Below, piece after piece: positions 1 to 11,751 of a stretch of DNA of 64,000 nucleotides. This DNA comes from Eurosta solidaginis (lineage: Eukaryota; Arthropoda; Insecta; Diptera; Tephritidae): contig NC_090320.1 of the NCBI RefSeq assembly GCF_040869045.1, positions 251,038,978 through 251,102,977 of the forward strand, written 5' to 3'. The notes below the pieces were generated by a model. That model was not told where the DNA came from. It did not search any database and saw nothing but the letters and a program-made list of their open reading frames with translations. Every line of letters starts with the position of its first letter. Positions within the stretch are counted from its first letter, which is position 1. The translations under genes were made by a program, and so were the position numbers.

Positions 1-525
1 ACTCAAACGAAAGCTCATGAAATGGCAGTCGAACAAACTGTTAACGTGTGTCGTTTAAACGCAAAATCCAATTTAGTAAAAACCATTTTAGCCTCAACGG
101 CATTTACTGATCCGAAAGACGTAGTAGCAAAATTAATTGTAGAACAAAACAATGAAGTAACTGAGCATCAGGTTTTAGCTTTTCGATCACGTGGTAACAG
201 TACATTTAGAAATTCACGTGGTAGTTATCGAGGTTTTTACCCAAACCGCGGCTATACTGGTTATAGAAATAATAGTTAATTTTCATATTATAGTAACTAT
301 AACGGTAACAACAATCAAAGATATAGAAATTATAACGGAAATAGATATCAGAATAATCACAACAATAATACGCGTCCAAATACCAATCCTAATCCAAACA
401 ATAGTAACAATAGAAACAACAATGCAAGATCCTCAAACGGTAGAGGTCGAAACGCAAACGTTCGCGCTTTAAACGCCAGTGCCCCTCAGGAGCGAACACT
501 GAGGGAGGACGAATTAAGCGAGTAA
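1..525 (+). pseudogene. gag of copy A, C-terminal part, with internal stop
   Basis: Continuation of a gypsy gag: a short capsid end followed by an Arg/Gly- then Asn-rich nucleocapsid-like tail ending in ..DELSE and TAA at 523-525. Where copy B reads TCA (Ser) after RNNS, copy A has TAA at about 277-279, so the basic tail is cut off. No CCHC zinc knuckle is visible; RNA binding would rest on RG/N-rich sequence. Gag would form the particle that packages element RNA. Confidence 0.8.
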
Positions 526-2528
526 GCGAACTTCCCTCACCAATAGCCATCTATTGTTTAAATTTAAATTAATCTGACTTCATAGAATTACAATTAAACG
601 AGTCACAAAAATTTTGTTCTTTCCTAGTAGACACTCAAGCCGACATTTCTTAAATAAAAATATCATGTCTAGCCAGTAATATTTCCTTAAATACGAACGA
701 TATTATTAACATTACCGGTGTCACTTCCAATTCAGTTTGCACTTTAGGTAAAATTACAGCAAATTTAAATTTTTTTAACTTTTCTATTAAACAGACTTTA
801 CATGTAGTAAATGAAGACTTTAATATTCCATCCGATGGCATACTGGGTAAAGATTTTCTGAAAATTAACAAATGCATTATTAATTATGAAAGAAATAGTA
901 TTTTTTTTGGGTAGGTAATGAAAAAGTCGCGATACCAATCCTACACGGAACAGAAGGCGACAGTTGTATCATTCCACCAAGATGCGAAATATTCAGACTT
1001 TTTAATTAAAGTTATAAATACCACGGACGATATAAAGTATGTGAAAAGAAACAGCATTAGGACAGAACAACTTTCAAACTACAATGTTTATACAATTAAC
1101 AAGACAGAAACAGAAGACAAACGTACCAAAAAACTAATTTCGATTTTAAAAAATCAAATACCTCAACATGCTCATAGTAAATTAATTGACCTTTGCATAG
1201 ATTATGCCGACATTTTCGCTCTTGACACGGACAAAATGACTCTAAGTAACTTCTACGAGCAAAAATTAAGACTGACAGACAACGAACCGGTATATGTTAA
1301 AAACTATAGATTGCCATACTCTCAACGCGAAGAAATAAATCGCCAAGTAAATAAATTATTAGACAATGATTTGATTGAACCCAGTTATTCGAATTAAATA
1401 GTCCTTTGATTGTAGTCCCAAAGAAATATACTAATGGTCAAAAAGCATATCGTATGTGCGTAGATTTTCGCGCGGTAAACAAAAAACTCATTGCTGATAA
1501 ATTCCTACTAGCTAGAGTTGACGATATTTTAGACAATCTCGGTAGAGCAAAGTATTTTTCCACTTTGGATCTTTTTTCAGGATTTCATCAAATCCCCTTG
1601 CATCCTGACTCTCGTGACATTACGTCTTTCAGCACTGACCGTGGCGCATTTAGATGGAAAGTGCTTCCATTTGGCTTAAATATAGCACCAAATTCATTCT
1701 CACGAATGATGACCATAGCTTTTTCGGGTATACCACCCAATGTCGCATTTTTGTACGTCGACGATATTATCGTCATAGGGTGTAGTGAAGCACACCACAT
1801 CAAAAATCTTTCAAAAGTCTTCGATACTTGTAGATCTTTCAATCTCAAACTTAACCCAAATAAATGCAATTTTTTACGACCAGAAGTTACATTTTTAGGT
1901 CATAAATGTTCAGCCAAAGGTTTGTTGCCAGACGACTCTAAAATAAACGCAATTGAAAAGTATACAAAACCGACTGACAAAGACGCGGTACGACGATTCG
2001 TCGCGTTTGCAAACTGTTTATGCCTAAATTTGCGTCTCTGGCAGCGCCTCTAAATCGATTAAGCAGAAAAAGAGTTGAATTTGTAATGATTTACCAATTT
2101 GTTTCGCTTCTAAAGCATTTAATAAAGCTGAACAGAAAAAGCCCATTATAGAATTAGAGCTTTTAGCTATTTACTTTGCAATCAAGCAAATCCGACCATA
2201 TGTGTATGGTACCCATTTCATTGTAAAATCAGACCATAGACCTCTAGTATACTTATTCAACATGAAAGACCCATCTTCAAAACTTTCAAGAATAAGACTG
2301 GAACTATCTGAATATAACTTTACTATTGTATATATAAAAGGTAAATCAAACGTTTGTGCTGATGCACTATCGCGTATAACAATCGATGAGATTAAAGAAG
2401 CTAATAAACAAATTTTGGCAGTACAGACAAGATCCATGACAAAAAAGGCAAACGACAAAAATTTACATAGAAAAACAGACAAAAACGACGAAAAACAACT
2501 TACATGTCTACGACAAATTTTCATTTAA
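526..2528 (+). pseudogene. pol (protease-RT-RNase H) of copy A, multiply broken
   Basis: Protease lies near 630-910: the active-site region reads LVDTQADIS followed at once by a stop (TAA about 652), where a functional enzyme would have DTG or DSG. A frameshift at the T-run near 905-915 and the 98 bp deletion after 1003 follow. The RT N-terminus (ORF 918-1397) ends at YSN-stop and continues in another frame at 1406-2053, with PFGLNIAPNSF and the catalytic YVDD (about 1756-1767). RT breaks off at FANC. RNase H resumes at about 2095-2528 (ELLAIYFAIKQIRPYVYGTH), but the connection and the first part of RNase H, with its first catalytic Asp, are missing. Not translatable as one polyprotein. Confidence 0.85.
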
Positions 2529-2750
2529 TTTTTCGAAAAAAGTCCCACGAATAAGATCTGCAATTACGTACGATAAAAATAATAAAACAACAAATTTAAG
2601 AATTTTTGCGCATATTAAACATAAGAAACTCGAGTTACTTAGTTTTGAGCTTGTTAACGAAATAATGACTTTAGAGAAATTACTTTCGAGGCTTGAATCA
2701 GAAGCCGGCAAACGCAAAATTAAGAAAATTGAATGGCTTAAAACGATATT

Positions 2751-3923
2751 ATGTTCGAACATTACACTATTACAAATTTCAAAAATATTGGAAATAAAAT
2801 TTTAAAATCATTAGAAATTATACTAACAGATCCAGTGGAGACAGTAACAGATGAAGATACAAAATTAAAACTTATGGAAATTTACCATAATGATCCCATT
2901 TCTGGTGGACATTGCGGAATGAAAAGACTTTACGCAAAATTGCGAACACAATTTTATTGGAAGAACATGACTCGTGATATATCGAAATATATCAAAAATT
3001 GTAAGGATTGTCTTTTAAACAAAGTTAAACCTAAAACAAAAGAAAAACTTGTTTTAACACCAACTCCTTGTAAACCATTTGATATACTAGTAATTGACAC
3101 AATAGAACCCCTACCTGAGTTCAAATATGGTAACAAGTTCGCACTTACCATGATTTGCGACATGACTAAATATCTGGTAACAGTCGCTGTACCAGACAAA
3201 CCGGCAAAAACAATCGCTTCAGCTATTTTTGAAGGATTCATTTTAACTTACGGCACAATGAATGCCATAAAGTCAGATTTAGGTACTGAATTTAAAAATG
3301 AATTATTCGAAGAATTAACAAAGCTTTTAAATATCCAACATAATTTTTCAACTGCATACCATCATGAAACTGTTGGCACGATTGAACGTAATCATAGAGT
3401 TTTTAATGAATACTTACGTGCATATCTAAAAGACACTTTTTCTGATTGGGATGTTTATTTAAAATATTTTACCTTCCTACACAACACTACGAGTAGCACA
3501 GTTTTCGACAATCAATTCTCGCCTTACGAGTTAGTCTTTGGGAAAAAGGCAACTTTGCCTAATGAATTGACAAAAGAAACAATTGACCCAATTTATAATG
3601 TCGAGAACTATGCCAAAGAAGTTAAGTTTAGGATGCAGAAAACGCACAAAATGGCACAAAACCTAATTAATAAAAATAAGCTACAAAGTAAAAATCTATA
3701 TGATAAAACGGAACGACCTTTAATTGTAGTAATCGGAAATAAAGTACTTTTACAAAAAGAACCACATTATAAGCACGAAAATATTTACCAAGGTCCTTTT
3801 ATTATAACTAAAATTAATGAACCTAACGTAACTATTTTCGATGAGGTTAAAAACAAAGAAAAAGTGGTACACAAAAACCGCCTAAGTAAAGTTTTTAACA
3901 TTACTCCAATTCGTTTACTTTAA
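2751..3923 (+). pseudogene. integrase of copy A, long open frame detached from pol
   Basis: 390-codon open frame with the gypsy integrase layout: an HHCC zinc-binding N-domain (..IYHNDPISGGHCG.. with CKDC), then the DDE core with Asp in LVIDTIEP, Asp in IKSDLGTEF and Glu in HHETVGTIERNH, then a basic C-terminal domain ending near KNRLSKVF. It would insert element cDNA into the genome. The upstream spacer (2529-2750) is open in a different frame, so a frameshift near 2750-2800 separates integrase from the rest of pol. The start at 2751 is the first ATG of the open frame, not a demonstrated start. Confidence 0.85.
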
Positions 3924-4307
3924 ATTTGATTAAAAAAAAAACAAATCCAAAATTTACTTACTAGCATTTAAGCAGCCACGAAGGCTTAAAAACTGTTAAA
4001 ACAAAAAAAAAAAAAGTTAAATAACACAAATTTTGTATATTCAAAAAAAACCTATTTCATGAAAATTGTTCGTATTTCTTAAGTTCAAACAAAAAAAAAA
4101 AAAAACAAAACAGAAAAAAAGATATATTTCAAAAGCAGCAAAGATTAAAAATGTAAAACTTTAACAAATTTAATATATATTAAAATGTAAATATCTACAA
4201 CAGAAAGAAGAACAAACAACATAATTTAATAAATTAAAATCAAATTCATTCATTTGTAATAATCAGTAATAAAAATGGTTCCGAACCAACGAATTAAAAA
4301 GGGGAGG

Positions 4308-4782
4308 AACACCCTAATATAAATATATATTCGTTTGTTCGCAACAATTTTTATAAGTTTTTGGCCAAAGAAGAATGTGACAAAATTGATCACTTTGTCA
4401 ATTCTTCTTTTCCCCAAAAAGGGTGATGTGAAGATAAAATCCCCCAAATTAACTTTTTAATAATCATCTGGCAACATCGCAACATTGTTGCTCACAATAA
4501 TATTTAATTGTGAATGCTACAAATAAAATGAATACAACACAACACAATATGCCATGAGCATTGAAATATAGCGTGTAAGAGAGAGTGAGATATATGTGGG
4601 GTGAAACACGAAAAATGACTGGCAATGATGGCTCGGCATTTTTCATGTTTCACCGCCATCATTATAATTTTGCCAACTCAAAAGTGCAGACGCGTTCCGA
4701 GAAAGTTTTATTTAAATAAAGTGTAATTTAATTAATATAAAAATCTGAGTACACTTTATTGACCTCGATGCCTTATAAAGTT
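4308..4782 (+). repeat. LTR shared by copy A (3') and copy B (5'), 475 bp
   Basis: Preceded by a polypurine tract, aaaaaggggagg (4296-4307), and followed at 4783 by TGGCGACGGCGCC, a primer-binding-site-like sequence. Boundaries are inferred from these marks: the LTR starts AAC and ends GTT. The same 475 bp recurs at 11251-11725 with only scattered differences. Because the LTR occurs once between two internal regions, the exact ends rest on PPT and PBS, not on a paired comparison within one element. Confidence 0.75.
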
Positions 4783-4800
4783 TGGCGACGGCGCCCACCG
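4783..4800 (+). other. Putative primer-binding site
   Basis: TGGCGACGGCGCCCACCG directly follows the inferred LTR end. Elements of the 412/mdg1 group use a tRNA-Arg-type site that begins TGGCGAC; the first seven bases agree and the rest is diverged. The identical sequence follows the copy B 3' LTR at 11726. Confidence 0.55.
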
Positions 4801-4854
4801 AAATTAATATAAAACCAATATTGGAAACATGGCCTAACCAAATTCAATTAGCAT

Positions 4855-5270
4855 CAAAAAACCTAATAATACTACGCAGTGATAATACAAATTTTTCTAA
4901 CTCAAGCGTTTCTACAACAACTCTAATAATTCTAATCAGATATAACAATAAAAATGTTTTCTAATTAATTGTGATTTTCTACAAGAACTCTAATAATACT
5001 ATACGGAGATAATAAGTCTAAAGAAACTTTTTAAAAAAGTAATAATAATATGCAGATATAATAAAAATTTTTCTAACAAATGCGATTTCCTACAAAATCT
5101 ATTAATACTATGCGGAGATAATAATTCTAACTAAAAACAATTTTCAAAAATCCAATAATACCATGCGGAGATAATAAATTTTTCTAACAATTTTCCAAAA
5201 TTATAATACGATGCAGAGATAATAAAGTTTTTTTAATTAAATATAATTTTTAATAAAGAGCGGAGATAAA
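4855..5270 (+). repeat. Degenerate tandem repeat in copy B leader (GCGGAGATAATAA motif)
   Basis: About six imperfect units of roughly 60-70 bp, each centred on AATAATACTATGCGGAGATAATAA-like sequence separated by T-rich spacers. Non-coding, upstream of gag. The role is unknown; packaging, translation or transcriptional control in the retrotransposon leader are possibilities only. Confidence 0.6.
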
Positions 5271-5439
5271 AGATTTTTCGAAGCTACTAATACAACAATA
5301 CATAATGGAAAAAATAAAACTGTAATAAAACTAAATACTACGGAAATAATAAAAAGAATTAAAATTCGAATATCTAAAAATTTATAAAATAATACAAATT
5401 ACTACACTCATCAGCATTCATAACGGCATCCAAAAACCC

Positions 5440-5600
5440 ACGCCACTCAGACAACGGGATCAGCAACTGTACCACCGCCAGCAGCAACATCAGCAGCAGA
5501 GAAACCAGCAGCAACATAAGCAGCAGAAACAACTCCGGCATCAGCAGCATTGGCGACGACAGCGGCAGCGTTTACGGCAGCAGCACAATAAGTATAATAT
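5440..5600 (+). repeat. CAG/CAA-rich low-complexity segment in leader
   Basis: Dense CAGCAGCAACAT-type triplets. Reading it as protein gives low-complexity Ala- or Gln/Ser-rich strings with interruptions. No recognisable domain; part of the copy B 5' leader. Confidence 0.5.
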
Positions 5601-5760
5601 ACATATACGTATTTAACATTTCTTTTGCCTACGGGTATTTTTTCTTTAAAACCTATATATGTATGTATATTAAAAATTAAAATTTTGTATTAAATTCGGT
5701 GTCTTCGCTTTCCAATTAAAATAATTTCACATTCATATAAATTTTGGATTTTGATATTAG

Positions 5761-6010
5761 GGTGGTTTTCGATAAAACCAATTAATTTTTTTGGTACATA
5801 CGGTGGTTTTCGAAAAAACCAATTAATTTTTTTGATACATACGGTGGGTTCCGTTAAAAACCAAGTAATTTTTTTGACAATATGCGGTGGTTCCGTTAAA
5901 AACCAATTAATTTTTTTTAAATACATGCGGTGGTTCCGTGAAAAACCAAATTGAGATTTTTTTGAATAAAGCGGTGTGTCCGTGATTATCACATTTTGAG
6001 ATTTTTTTTT
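5761..6010 (+). repeat. Tandem array of ~41-44 bp hairpin-forming units in copy B leader
   Basis: Five full units start at 5761, 5802, 5843, 5886 and 5929, and a decayed sixth at 5973. Each opens GGTGG and contains an inverted pair such as GGTTTTCGATAAAACC or GGTTCCGTTAAAAACC, then a T-run and TACATAC/ATATGC spacer. In RNA these would form a row of small stem-loops about 200 nt upstream of the gag start. Confidence 0.75.
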
Positions 6011-6220
6011 ACAATTCATACCTATATACTTTTGTGCCATTTTAAATTCAATTACTTTTTATAGATTTTTCATACAAGTTTACTGCAGTTTCAATTAATT
6101 CTTCTAATAAATTGTTAAATATTTCTTTAATTTTTTCCTTCGTTTTTTTTTTTTTTTTTCCTTAACAATTTAACTTCAAATATAAATTCAACATTCAAAC
6201 AAGTGCTTTAGTAATTTCAT

Positions 6221-7379
6221 ATGTACAACCTTAGAAGTGGTAGACAAGTGCAAAAAACTTCAGATTCAGAATCCGATTCAGATAAATCAGGCTCAAGCTA
6301 CGACAGTTTAGCTTCATCATCGACCGAAAAAGTCACAAACCAGGAAAATAGATTTTCTTTATCAACAGATTTTCCAGGCTTCGAATCTTAACGATCTTAA
6401 CGATCCAATTAGTACAAACGTTGCCTCACCTTCTAATTCAGCTCCAGATCTTAACGATCAAGTCATGGCAACACCAGAGGATAAAAGAATTTTTATTAAC
6501 ACATGTGCTAACTCTATTAGAGAAAACTACAGTGGTGATCCACTAGCACTTGATTCTTTCATAGACAAAATTGCATTACTCGAACAATTCGCTACTGCAG
6601 ATTTAACCGATACTTTTATAGCGTTCTTAAAATCAAAATTAGAGGGTAAAGCTCGTGAAGCAATACCAACACAAGTAACTTCAATCAACGAAATTAAAAC
6701 AGCTCTACGTAATAGGATAAAACCGGACAACTCGAAAGTTGTAGCAGGGAGAATTGCAGCGTTGCATGTTAACGGTAACAATTATACAGATTTTGCCAAA
6801 AAAGTTGAAGATTTAGCTGACTCACTTGAGCGGTCTCTTATTATTGAAGGGATCACTCAAACGAAAGCTCATGAAATGGCAGTCGAACAAACTGTTAACG
6901 TGTGTCGTTTAAACGCAAAATCCAATTTAGTAAAAACCATTTTAGCCTCAACGGCATTTACTGATCCGAAAGACGTAGTAGCAAAATTAATTGTAGAACA
7001 AAACAATGAAGTAACTGAGCGTCAGGTTTTAGCTTTTCGATCACGTGGTAACAGTACATTTAGAAATTCACGTGGTAGTTATCGAGGTTTCTACCCAAAC
7101 CGCGGCTATACTGGTTATAGAAATAATAGTTCATTTTCATATTATAGTAACTATAACGGTAACAACAATCAAAGATATAGAAAGTATAACGGAAATAGAT
7201 ATCAGAATAATCACAACAATAATACGCGTCCAAATACCAATCCTAATCCAAACAATAGTAACAATAGAAACAACAATGCAAGATCCTCAAACGGTAGAGG
7301 TCGAAACGCAAACGTTCGCGCTTTAAACGCCAGTGCCCCTCAGGAGCGAACACTGAGGGAGGACGAATTAAGCGAGTAA
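6221..7379 (+). pseudogene. gag of copy B, one frameshift
   Basis: The first ATG of the coding region is at 6221 (MYNLRSGRQ..., then Ser/Asp-rich). That frame stops near 6390 (FES-stop) where CTTAACGAT is duplicated. The main gag frame is shifted by one base and is open through ATG 6465 to TAA 7377-7379. The 304-residue part holds a helical capsid-like region (LEGKAREAIPTQ, TQTKAHEMAVEQ) and a C-terminal RG/Asn-rich tail (SRGNSTFRNSRGSYRG) in place of zinc knuckles. Product: structural particle protein of a gypsy retrotransposon. The frameshift would remove the N-terminal 57 residues from the main protein. Confidence 0.82.
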
Positions 7380-9480
7380 GCGAACTTCCCTCACCAATAG
7401 CCATCTATTGTTTAAATTTAAATTAATCTGACTTCATAGAATTACAATTAAACGAGTCACAAAAATTTTGTTCTTTCCTAGTAGACACTCAAGCCGACAT
7501 TTCTTAAATAAAAATATCATGTCTAGCCAGTAATATTTCCTTAAATACGAACGATATTATTAACATTACCGGTGTCACTTCCAATTCAGTTTGCACTTTA
7601 GGTAAAATTACAGCAAATTTAAATTTTTCTAACTTTTCTATTAAACATACTTTACATGTAGTAAATGAAGACTTTAATATTCCATCCGATGGCATACTGG
7701 GTAAAGATTTTCTGAAAATTAACAAATGCATTATTAATTATGAAAGAAATAGTATTTTTTTTGGGTAGGTAATGAAAAAATCGCGATACCAATCCTACAC
7801 GGAACAGAAGGCGACAGTTGTATCATTCCACCAAGATGCGAAATATTCAGACTTTTTGATTTAGGAGATTCACCCGAACCACTTTTCGTGGACTCGCAGG
7901 AAATTCAAAGAGGTGTTTTCACAGCTAGGTGCATTGTTAATTCCAGTAACCCAATAATTAAAGTTATAAATACCACGGACGATATAAAGTATGTGAAAAG
8001 AAACAGCATTAGGACAGAAAAACTTTCAAACTACAATGTTTATACAATTAACAAGACAGAAACAGAAGACAAACGTACCAAAAAACTAATTTCGATTCTA
8101 AAAAATCAAATACCTCAACATGCTCATAGTAAATTAATTGACCTTTGCATAGATTATGCCGACATTTTCGCTCTTGACACGGACAAAATGACTCTAAATA
8201 ACTTCTACGAGCAAAAATTAAGACTGACAGACAACGAACCGGTATATGTTAAAAACTATAGATTGCCATACTCTCAACGCGAAGAAATAAATCGCCAAGT
8301 AAATAAATTATTAGAGAATGATTTGATTGAACCCAGTTATTCGAATTAAATAGTCCTTTGATTGTAGTCCCAAAGAAATATACTAATGGTCAAAAAGCAT
8401 ATCGTATGTGCGTAGATTTTCGCGCGGTAAACAAAAAACTCATTGCTGATAAATTCCTACTAGCTAGAGTTGACGATATTTTAGACAATCTCGGTAGAGC
8501 AAAGTATTTTTCCACTTTGGATCTTTTTTCAGGATTTCATCAAATCCCCTTGCATCCTGACTCTCGTGACATTACGTCTTTCAGCACTGACCGTGGGGCA
8601 TTTAGATGGAAAGTGCTTCCATTTGGCTTAAATATAGCACTAAATTCATTCTCACGAATGATGACCATAGCTTTTTCGGGTATACCACCCAATGTCGCAT
8701 TTTTGTACGTCGACGATATTATCGTCATAGGGTGTAGTGAAGCACACCACATCAAAAATCTTTCAAAAGTCTTCGATACTTGTAGATCTTTCAATCTCAA
8801 ACTTAACCCAAATAAATGCAACTTTTTACGACCAGAAGTTACATTTTTAGGTCATAAATGTTCAGCCAAAGGTTTGTTGCCAGACGACTCTAAAATAAAC
8901 GCAATTGAAAAGTATACAAAACCGACTGACAAAGACGCGGTACGACGATTCGTCGCGTTTGCAAACTGTTTATGCCTAAATTTGCGTCTCTGGCAGCGCC
9001 TCTAAATCGATTAAGCAGAAAAAGAGTTGAATTTGTAATGATTTACCAATTTGTTTCGCTTCTAAAGCATTTAATAAAGCTGAACAGAAAAAGCCCATTA
9101 TAGAATTAGAGCTTTTAGCTATTTACTTTGCAATCAAGCAAATTCGACCATATGTGTATGGTACCCATTTCATTGTAAAATCAGACCATAGACCTCTAGT
9201 ATACTTATTCAACATGAAAGACCCATCTTCAAAACTTTCAAGAATAAGACTGGAACTATCTGAATATAACTTTACTATTGTATATATAAAAGGTAAATCA
9301 AACGTTTGTGCTGATGCACTATTGCGTATAACAATCGATGAGATTAAAGAAGCTAATAAACAAATTTTGGCAGTACAGACAAGATCCATGACAAAAAAGG
9401 CAAACGACAAAAATTTACATAGAAAAACAGACAAAAACGACGAAAAACAACTTACATGTCTACGACAAATTTTCATTTAA
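7380..9480 (+). pseudogene. pol (protease-RT-RNase H) of copy B, broken
   Basis: Same layout and lesions as copy A: protease stop right after LVDTQADIS (about 7505), T-run frameshift near 7755-7765, YSN-stop at 8347-8349 with RT continuing in another frame (8358-9005; YVDD about 8708-8719), a break at FANC, and RNase H remnant to 9480 without its first catalytic segment. Unlike copy A it keeps the 98 bp at 7858-7955, encoding the protease-RT spacer. Copy B has ALNSF where A has APNSF. Confidence 0.85.
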
Positions 9481-9702
9481 TTTTTCGAAAAAAGTCCCAC
9501 GAATAAGATCTGCAATTACGTACGATAAAAATAATAAAACAACAAATTTAAGAATTTTTGCGCATATTAAACATAAGAAACTCGAGTTACTTAGTTTTGA
9601 GCTTGTTAACGAAATAATGACTTTAGAGAAATTACTTTCGAGGCTTGAATCAGAAGCCGGCAAACGCAAAATTAAGAAAATTGAATGGCTTAAAACGATA
9701 TT

Positions 9703-10845
9703 ATGTTCGAACATTACACTATTACAAATTTCAAAAATATTGGAAATAAAATTTTAAAATCATTAGAAATTATACTAACAGATCCAGTGGAGACAGTAAC
9801 AGATGAAGATACAAAATTAAAACTTATGGAAATTTACCATAATGATCCCATTTCTGGTGGACATTGCGGAATGAAAAGACTTTACGCAAAATTGCGAACA
9901 CAATTTTATTGGAAGAACATGACTCGTGATATATCGAAATATATCAAAAATTGTAAGGATTGTCTTTTAAACAAAGTTAAACCTAAAACAAAAGAAAAAC
10001 TTGTTTTAACACCAACTCCTTGTAAACCATTTGATATACTAGTAATTGACACAATAGAACCCCTACCTGAGTCCAAATATGGTAACAAGTTCGCACTTAC
10101 AATGATTTGCGACATGACTAAATATCTGGTAACAGTCGCTGTACCAGACAAACCGGCAAAAACAATCGCTTCAGCTATTTTTGAAGGATTCATTTTAACT
10201 TACGGCACAATGAATGCCATAAAGTCAGATTTAGGTACTGAATTTAAAAATGAATTATTCGAAGAATTAACAAAGCTTTTAAATATCCAACATAATTTTT
10301 CAACTGCATACCATCATGAAACTGTTGGCACGATTGAACGTAATCATAGAGTTTTTAATGAATACTTACGTGCATATCTAAAAGACACTTTTTCTGATTG
10401 GGATGTTTATTTAAAATATTTTACCTTCCTACACAACACTACGAGTAGCACAGTTTTCGACAATCAATTCTCGCCTTACGAGTTAGTCTTTGGAAAAAAG
10501 GCAACTTTGCCTAATGAATTGACAAAAGAAACAATTGACCCAATTTATAATGCCGAGAACTATGCCAAAGAAGTTAAGTTTAGGATGCAGAAAACGCACA
10601 AAATGGCACAAAACCTAATTAATAAGAATAAGCTACAAAGTAAAAATCTATATGATAAAACGGCACGACCTTTAATTGTAGAAATCGGAAATAAAGTACT
10701 TTTACAAAAAGAACCACATTATAAGCACGAAAATATTTACCAAGGTCCTTTTATTATAACTAAAATTAATGAACTAACTATTTTCGATGAGGTTAAAAAC
10801 AAAGAAAAAGTGGTACACAAAAACCGCCTAAGTAAAGTAAATTAA
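9703..10845 (+). pseudogene. integrase of copy B
   Basis: 380-codon frame equal to copy A integrase, with the HHCC N-domain and DDE residues in LVIDTIEP, IKSDLGTEF and HHETVGTIERNH. It ends ten residues earlier because small indels (..INELTIF.., ..SKVN-stop) alter the extreme C-terminus. Detached from pol by a frameshift, as in copy A. In both copies the usual DQGTEF-like motif reads DLGTEF. Confidence 0.85.
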
Positions 10846-11250
10846 CATTACTCCAATTCGTTTACTTTAAATTTGATTAAAAAAAAAACAAATCCAAAAT
10901 TTACTTACTAGCATTTAAGCAGCCACGAAGGCTTAAAAACTGTTAAAACAAAAAAAAAAGTTAAATAACACAAATTTTGTATATTCAAAAAAAAACCTAT
11001 TTCATGAAAATTGTTCGTATTTCTTAAGTTCAAACAAAAAAAAAAAAACAAAACAGAAAAAAAGATATATTTCAAAAGCAGCAAAGATTAAAAATGTAAA
11101 ACTTTAACAAATTTAATATATATTAAAATGTAAATATCTACAACAAAAAGAAGAACAAACAACATAATTTAATAAATTAAAATCAAATTCATTCATTTGT
11201 AATAATCAGTAATAAAAATGGTTCCGAACCAACGAATTAAAAAGGGGAGG

Positions 11251-11725
11251 AACACCCTAATATAAATATATATTCGTTTGTTCGCAACAATTTTTATAAG
11301 TTTTTGGCCAAAGAAGAATGTGACAAAATTGATCACTTTGTCAATGCTTCTTTTCCCCAAAAAGGGTGATGTGAAGATAAAATCCCCCAAATTAACTTTT
11401 TAATAATCATCTGGCAACATCGCAACATTGTTGCTCACAATAATATTTAATTGTGAATGCTACAAATAAAATGAATACAACACAACACAATATGCCATGA
11501 GCATTGAAATATAGCGTGTAAGAGAGAGTAATATATATGTGGGGTGAAACACGAAAAATGACTGGCAATGATGGCTCGGCATTTTTCATGTTTCACCGCC
11601 ATCATTATAATTTTGCCAACTCAAAAGTGCAGACGCGTTCCGAGAAAGTTTTATTTAAATAAAGTGTAATTTAATTAATATAAAAATTTGAGTACACTTT
11701 ATTGACCTCGATGCCTTATAAAGTT
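11251..11725 (+). repeat. 3' LTR of copy B, 475 bp
   Basis: Matches 4308-4782 end to end, again preceded by aaaaaggggagg and followed by the primer-binding sequence (11726-). The PBS and a piece of leader after a 3' LTR show that a third internal region once followed. That leader is interrupted at 11751 by the composite MITE and resumes at 14537-14564 (28 bp identical to 4806-4833) before being lost. Confidence 0.8.
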
Positions 11726-11751
11726 TGGCGACGGCGCCCACCGAAATTAAT

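Larger units (their letters stand above)
1..4782 (+). mobile_element. Ty3/gypsy LTR retrotransposon, mdg1/412-like, copy A (5' part outside window)
   Basis: Left-truncated by the window edge: it starts inside gag and runs through pol to a single LTR (4308-4782) that is also the 5' LTR of copy B. Order gag, protease, RT, RNase H, integrase is that of Ty3/gypsy elements. RT wording (FGLNIAPNSF, FLYVDDIIVIGCSE, FLGHKCSAKG) is what I associate with the mdg1/412 lineage. Position 1 corresponds to 6854 in copy B. Copy A has a 98 bp deletion after 1003 relative to copy B (B 7858-7955) and a private gag stop near 277, but shares all other pol lesions with B. Confidence 0.9.
4783..11725 (+). mobile_element. 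Ty3/gypsy mdg1/412-like retrotransposon, copy B
   Basis: Complete internal region from primer-binding site (4783) through leader, gag, pol and integrase to LTR 11251-11725. Nearly identical to copy A over the shared part. Leader 4783-6220 is long and repeat-rich. Coding capacity is disabled by a gag frameshift, the protease stop, the frameshifts around RT, a deletion between RT and RNase H, and the pre-integrase frameshift. Except for the gag frameshift, which lies left of copy A's visible part, all are also in copy A. Confidence 0.88.

Noticed and set aside
5690..6040. 116-codon open frame on the - strand through the hairpin repeats, with a repeated KKINWFLTEPP-like peptide
   Set aside because: Repeat units are 41, 41, 43, 43 and 44 bp, so successive units are read in different frames. 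The opening is a by-product of AT/GG-rich repeats, not a conserved protein.
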